Shown here: positions 60,727-64,000 of the stretch, one piece after another
How positions within the stretch are numbered: the first letter of the stretch is position 1
Layout: every line of letters begins with the position of its first letter
NCBI GenBank assembly: GCA_964500675.1
Contig: CAZCNY010000003.1
Coordinates: 124,001 to 188,000 of the forward strand
From: CAMLJR01 sp964500675
GTDB taxonomy: Bacteria > Pseudomonadota > Gammaproteobacteria > Pseudomonadales > CAMLJR01
Reading direction: 5' to 3'
Length of the DNA: 64,000 bases
Made by a program: the position numbers and the translations under genes
The notes under the pieces: model-generated
Told to the model about the DNA's origin: nothing
What the model saw: the letters and a program-made list of their open reading frames with translations, nothing else
The model's database searches: none

Positions 60727-61239
60727 TTATTGCAATAGTTTACCGAGAAAATCGCCCTTGCCGAGTTCAACACCGTTGTGGCGCAGGATGTTGTAAGCCG
60801 TGGTTACGTGGAAATAGAAGTTCGGCATGACAAATTTCTGCAGATAAACATGCCCGGTAAATTTGAGCTCGTGACTGCCGATCTTCAGCTCGATATTGCG
60901 CTCTTCGGAGCCGTCGATCTGCGCCGGATTAAAGGTATTCACATAATCGATGGTCTTTTGCACGCGCGCGATGAGATCGGCCAGCGTTTTCTCGTTGTCC
61001 TCATACGCCGGTGGCTGCTGCCCAGCAAGGCGCGCGGCACAACCTTTGGCGTGATCGGTTGCTATCTGTACCTGTTTGGAAAGCGGAAACATATCCGGAA
61101 AGAGCCGGCTATTGGGCAGCACAGCCTGATCAATTTTTTTGTTGTCGCAATAGGCAGCCGCTTTTTCCAAAAGCGCTTTGAGGTTCATGAGCACTGGGAC
61201 AAATATAGATACCGATGATTGATACATTGAAAGCGCCAT
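60727..61239 (-). CDS. DUF1993 family protein
   Basis: A 170-residue protein with the DUF1993 pattern: MYQSSVSIFVPVLMNLKALL, LFPDMFPLSKQVQIATDHAK and FVMPNFYFHVTTAYNILRHN, with HVT and NFYFH as conserved parts. The fold is a DinB-like four-helix bundle, but the role is unknown. It lies between the M48-like gene and a small basic protein gene, with a strong hairpin upstream. Confidence 0.9.
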   Translation of the reverse strand: MALSMYQSSVSIFVPVLMNLKALLEKAAAYCDNKKIDQAVLPNSRLFPDMFPLSKQVQIATDHAKGCAARLAGQQPPAYEDNEKTLADLIARVQKTIDYVNTFNPAQIDGSEERNIELKIGSHELKFTGHVYLQKFVMPNFYFHVTTAYNILRHNGVELGKGDFLGKLLQ

Positions 61240-61273
61240 GTTGAGCCTCCTGAAAGCATTGACGGGGAATTCA

Positions 61274-61297
61274 AAGCCGGTGGCGTGCCACCGGCTT
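61274..61297. terminator. Perfect hairpin between the 35-aa gene and the DUF1993 gene
   Basis: AAGCCGGTGGC and GCCACCGGCTT are perfect inverse copies around GT (11-bp arms; the real loop is probably GCGTGC). On the minus strand it is followed by TTTGAATT, so it is a terminator candidate for the small upstream gene. Confidence 0.6.
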
Positions 61298-61337
61298 GAA
61301 GATGCGAATAATTACAGCAAGTGTTGCAGGTTCACGA

Positions 61338-61445
61338 TCACGCGTTGCGGCTCGCCTGCTTGGCTTTCTTCTCCGCGCGTTTTTCTTTCATGGTTTTTTC
61401 CGATTTCTTTTTCGTGTCTTTTTTCTGGTCCATACCTTTGCTCAT
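61338..61445 (-). CDS. Small basic protein (35 residues)
   Basis: CCAGGAG stands seven bases before an ATG at 61445. The 35-residue product MSKGMDQKKDTKKKSEKTMK, followed by EKRAEKKAKQASRN and a final Ala, is almost all Lys, Glu and Ala and has no hydrophobic helix. The strong ribosome site and downstream hairpin support a real gene. I recall similar Lys-rich small proteins in other gammaproteobacteria. Function unknown. The longer frame to 61598 lies inside argA. Confidence 0.7.
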   Translation of the reverse strand: MSKGMDQKKDTKKKSEKTMKEKRAEKKAKQASRNA

Positions 61446-61506
61446 GATGTTCTCCTGGAGTGAAGCGGGTGTCAAAGCCATCCAATACAGCAAGCTCCTT
61501 GACCCG

Positions 61507-62814
61507 TTACAAGTTTTTGATAAAGGCTTTCGAGTTGCGTTGATAGTTGTAAAGCGCTTTTTTTTGCGCAGGCAGCTGTTCGAGCGCCGCCTGTACAAAA
61601 CCCTGCTCCTGGAACCAGTGCGCGGTGCGCGTGGTCAGGATGAATACCTTGCTGAGACCGAGGCTCGCCGCTTTGGTTTCAAGCGCCGCCAACAAACGTT
61701 CGCCGCGATCGGCGCCGCGGTAATCGGCGTGCGTCGCCACGCAGGCGATTTCGCCGCTGCCGTCCTCGGGATAGGGATACAACGCCGCGCATGCGATGAC
61801 CATGCCGTCGCGATCGATCACGGTGAATTGATTGATTTCGCGTTCGAGCATTTCGCGCGAGCGCTTGACCAATTTACCTTCGGCTTCGAGTGGTTCGATG
61901 ATGGCGAGAATGCCGCCGACATCATTGATCTGCGCAGTGCGAATCTGCTCGTACTGATCTTCGGTAATCAATGTGCCGGTGCCGTCGCGCGTGAATAACT
62001 CCTGCAGCAATGCGCCATCATCGGTGTAATTGATGAGGTGGCAGCGTTTTACGCCATGCTCGCAACTTTGCACGAGCGCTTGCAGCACACCGAGCAAGTG
62101 CGGATCGGCGCACGTCGCGAGGCGCGGCCGCACGTGGCGCAATTCCGCGAAACGAATCAGCTCGCCTCGTTCATCGAGCAATTGCGCATCGTCGAACGCG
62201 ATCAGTTTATCGGCGTGCAGCGTCACCGCCGCTTGGGTCGCGACATCCTCGTAGGAAAGATTGAATACTTCGCCGGTCGGTGAGTAACCGATCGCGGACA
62301 GCAGCACGATGGCTCCAGCCTGCAATAAGCGATTGATCGCCTCGGCATCGATGCGGCGCACTTCACCGGTATTGCAGAAATCGACACCGTCGTGAATGCC
62401 CATCGGTTTGGCGATGACGAAGTTGCCCGAGCACACACGAATTTGCGCGCCGTACATTGGCGAGTTTGCCAGTCCCGTCGTCAACAGCGCTTCGATGTGC
62501 GCACGCAAACTGCCGGCGGCATCTTTCACGCATTCGAGCGCGGGGGCATCGGTGATCCGCAGATCTTTATGGAAACGCGGTGTGATCCCGCGCAGCTGAC
62601 AGCGGTTTTCGATCTGCGGCCGCGCACCGTGCACGAGCACAAGCTTAACGCCGAGACTATTCAGAAGCGCGATGTCGTGAATGATATTGGCAAAATTGGG
62701 ATGCTCGACCGCATCGCCGCCGAACATCAAGACAAACGTCTTGCCGCGATGCGTATTGATATACGGCGCCGAATTGCGGAACCACTTGACGTAATCTTTA
62801 CTGGTGCTGTCCAC
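61507..62814 (-). CDS. argA: N-acetylglutamate synthase
   Basis: ArgA makes N-acetylglutamate, the first arginine precursor. From the GTG at 62814 it has 435 residues, close to Pseudomonas ArgA (432). The N-terminal amino-acid-kinase-like domain holds KLVLVHGARPQIENR, LRITDAPALECVKDAAGSLR and GYSPTGEVFNLSYEDVA. The C-terminal GNAT domain holds ACVATHADYRGADRGERLL and TTRTAHWFQEQGF. A longer frame to 62874 is less likely. Arginine feedback inhibition is expected from family knowledge. Confidence 0.95.
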   Translation of the reverse strand: MDSTSKDYVKWFRNSAPYINTHRGKTFVLMFGGDAVEHPNFANIIHDIALLNSLGVKLVLVHGARPQIENRCQLRGITPRFHKDLRITDAPALECVKDAAGSLRAHIEALLTTGLANSPMYGAQIRVCSGNFVIAKPMGIHDGVDFCNTGEVRRIDAEAINRLLQAGAIVLLSAIGYSPTGEVFNLSYEDVATQAAVTLHADKLIAFDDAQLLDERGELIRFAELRHVRPRLATCADPHLLGVLQALVQSCEHGVKRCHLINYTDDGALLQELFTRDGTGTLITEDQYEQIRTAQINDVGGILAIIEPLEAEGKLVKRSREMLEREINQFTVIDRDGMVIACAALYPYPEDGSGEIACVATHADYRGADRGERLLAALETKAASLGLSKVFILTTRTAHWFQEQGFVQAALEQLPAQKKALYNYQRNSKAFIKNL

Positions 62815-62956
62815 GGGAGTGATCCGGATAAACGCGTTTGCCGAGACAATTGAACGACGGTATTGTGCGAGCAATCAGTGTAGTCCACAAGTCGTGCGCC
62901 GTTATCTGCGCCACCGGTGCGACAGGTGCATAAATTTAAATAGCAGAGGATGCCAA

Positions 62957-63484
62957 ATGTTAAAAAAACTCGCACTTAAAGTTCTTATGATGAGCTTCGT
63001 CATGTTCGGTCTATCGACCTATGCCGGTTATTTGATAACAGGCCGTCTGCCGCCATTTATGGATCGCTTGCGTGGATTTTTGCCGGCGCCGGACACGGCT
63101 GCGGCGGGCCAGCCGAGCTGGAGCAATATCGGCGCGCTCGAACACAAGTCGACCGCGCAGGCAGGGAATTACGAAGTCGTGCAAGGCGAGAAAACGGTAA
63201 TCTACAAATGGCAGGATGCCAAAGGTCATTGGCAATATGGAGAGCGAGCGCCTTCGATTGACGCGAAGGTGACGCGGCAAGAAATTATCACGGCCAGCGG
63301 GAAGCCGGCGGCATCCGCTGAAGCGGGGCGCGAGAAGGCGCAATCGACGAGCGCAGCGAATGGCGAACTCATCAATCCTTACAGCCCCGAGGGCGTAAAA
63401 GAATTGATCGATCGCGCAAAACAAGTTCGTCAGAAAGTCGAAGAGCGCGGCCAGGAGCAGCAAGCGCAATTGAATCAGATGTAA
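62957..63484 (+). CDS. DUF4124-like membrane-anchored protein
   Basis: GAGGA precedes the ATG at 62957 (175 residues). One N-terminal membrane segment (LALKVLMMSFVMFGLSTYAGYLI) is followed by a DUF4124-like segment VIYKWQDAKGHWQYGERAP, an Ala-rich linker, and a C-terminal helix (LIDRAKQVRQKVEERGQEQQ). It is divergent from argA and converges with argE. Role unknown; compare the DUF4124 gene at 4329. Confidence 0.8.
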   Translation: MLKKLALKVLMMSFVMFGLSTYAGYLITGRLPPFMDRLRGFLPAPDTAAAGQPSWSNIGALEHKSTAQAGNYEVVQGEKTVIYKWQDAKGHWQYGERAPSIDAKVTRQEIITASGKPAASAEAGREKAQSTSAANGELINPYSPEGVKELIDRAKQVRQKVEERGQEQQAQLNQM

Positions 63485-63513
63485 ACGTATTTACCGTATT
63501 GGCAAATTCAAAT

Positions 63514-64000
63514 TTACAAACAAAACCGTTCGATCAACGCCCGAATCAATTCGATCGCGGGTTTGAGTTGCGCGGAATCGATAAATTCATCGGGCTGATG
63601 CGCTTGGTTGATCGAACCGGGGCCGCACACGACAGCATCCATGCCGAGTTGCTGCATGAACGGCGCTTCGGTGGCGAAACTCACCGCCTGTGCGTCGTAG
63701 CCGGTGAGTTGCTCGACGCTTTTAATCAATTTCGAATCGGCTTTTTGTTCGAACGCTTGCACACCGGAAAACAGCGAACGCAGTTGAATGTTGACGCGCC
63801 GCTGTTCGGCGAGCGGTTGCAGTTTTTGTTTGATGGCGCTGCGCAATTCGTCGAGCGGCATGCCGGGCAGCGGGCGTAGATCGAAGTGCAATTCGCATTC
63901 ACCGCAGATGCGATTGGGGCTGTCGCCGCCGTGAATGCAGCCGAGGTTGAGCGTCGGCACTTGCACTTGAAACGCGGGGTTGCGATAGCGCGATTGCAAT
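63514..64000 (-). CDS. argE: Acetylornithine deacetylase, 3' part (runs off window)
   Basis: The last ~162 residues of an M20 metallopeptidase-type deacetylase. It has the dimerisation-domain pattern (VQVPTLNLGCIHGGDSPNRI, ECELHFDLRPLPGMPLDEL) and the distal metal His region, CGPGSINQAHQPDEFI. The first part with the main metal ligands is outside. The argA neighbour supports ArgE, as in Pseudomonas. Confidence 0.88.
   Translation of the reverse strand, partial: LQSRYRNPAFQVQVPTLNLGCIHGGDSPNRICGECELHFDLRPLPGMPLDELRSAIKQKLQPLAEQRRVNIQLRSLFSGVQAFEQKADSKLIKSVEQLTGYDAQAVSFATEAPFMQQLGMDAVVCGPGSINQAHQPDEFIDSAQLKPAIELIRALIERFCL

Noticed and set aside
1..64000. CRISPR array or restriction/defence island
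   Set aside because: No evenly spaced repeats of 25-40 bp and no recognisable cas, restriction or toxin-antitoxin genes were seen.

Overview
The window is a chromosomal segment of a gammaproteobacterium close to the Pseudomonadales/Cellvibrionales. The evidence is gene order and protein similarity recognised by eye; no search was run. Several blocks keep the order known from Pseudomonas chromosomes: yicC-rph-crc-pyrE, argB-algC-coaBC-radC, ygfB-pepP-ubiH-ubiI with zapA-6S RNA-ygfA, ilvA/rpiA, lgt-thyA-folA, ubiD-rho-trxA and argA-argE. A FliA (sigma-28) type promoter in front of a chemotaxis receptor suggests a motile, flagellated cell. No rRNA, tRNA or CRISPR array was found.

Layout. 1-0.9 kb is the edge of an integrated element: the 5' part of a P4-type integrase that abuts the 3' end of yicC. 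0.9-11.3 kb is core: YicC, RNase PH, a Crc-like protein, PyrE, SlmA, ArgB, a membrane-anchored AlgC, CoaBC and RadC. 11.3-27.1 kb is an accessory block without this core synteny. It holds isovaleryl-CoA dehydrogenase, an unassigned ATP-grasp-like protein, short-chain dehydrogenases, a scar made of two fused gene remnants, a SEC-C/TPR/sulfotransferase protein, a divergent catabolic cluster (alcohol dehydrogenase, SnoaL-like protein and SDR on one side; cytochrome P450, TetR and extended SDR on the other), a second TetR, an AT-richer membrane glycosyltransferase-like gene and a GMC oxidoreductase. 27-43.4 kb returns to core: RlmI, GcvH, ubiquinone hydroxylases, PepP, ZapA, 6S RNA, 5-FCL, IlvA, RpiA, a chemotaxis receptor, Lgt, ThyA and FolA. 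43.4-44.3 kb is a gene graveyard with a MOSC-domain and a GFA-family pseudogene. 44.4-64 kb is mostly core: a TPR lipoprotein with a class III nucleotide cyclase, IlvD, HemW, an MFS transporter, a small outer-membrane barrel, UbiD, Rho, thioredoxin, ElbB, ArfB, YceI-like and small lipoproteins, a degenerate M48-like membrane protein, DUF1993, ArgA and the 3' part of ArgE.

How it works together. The most coherent accessory module is centred on the gap at 19.43-19.66 kb. Two divergent promoters each carry a different palindromic operator candidate, which fits two paralogous TetR regulators 2-4 kb away. The P450, SDRs, alcohol dehydrogenase and acyl-CoA dehydrogenase look like a pathway for a lipid- or terpenoid/steroid-like substrate, but the substrate cannot be read from sequence. 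Other points of note are a 20-bp near-palindrome present twice around the P450 promoter, an inverted repeat that supplies the stop codons of two convergent genes, a P450 with an extra C-terminal beta-rich domain, an M48 relative with no zinc motif, and two small genes of 33 and 35 codons.
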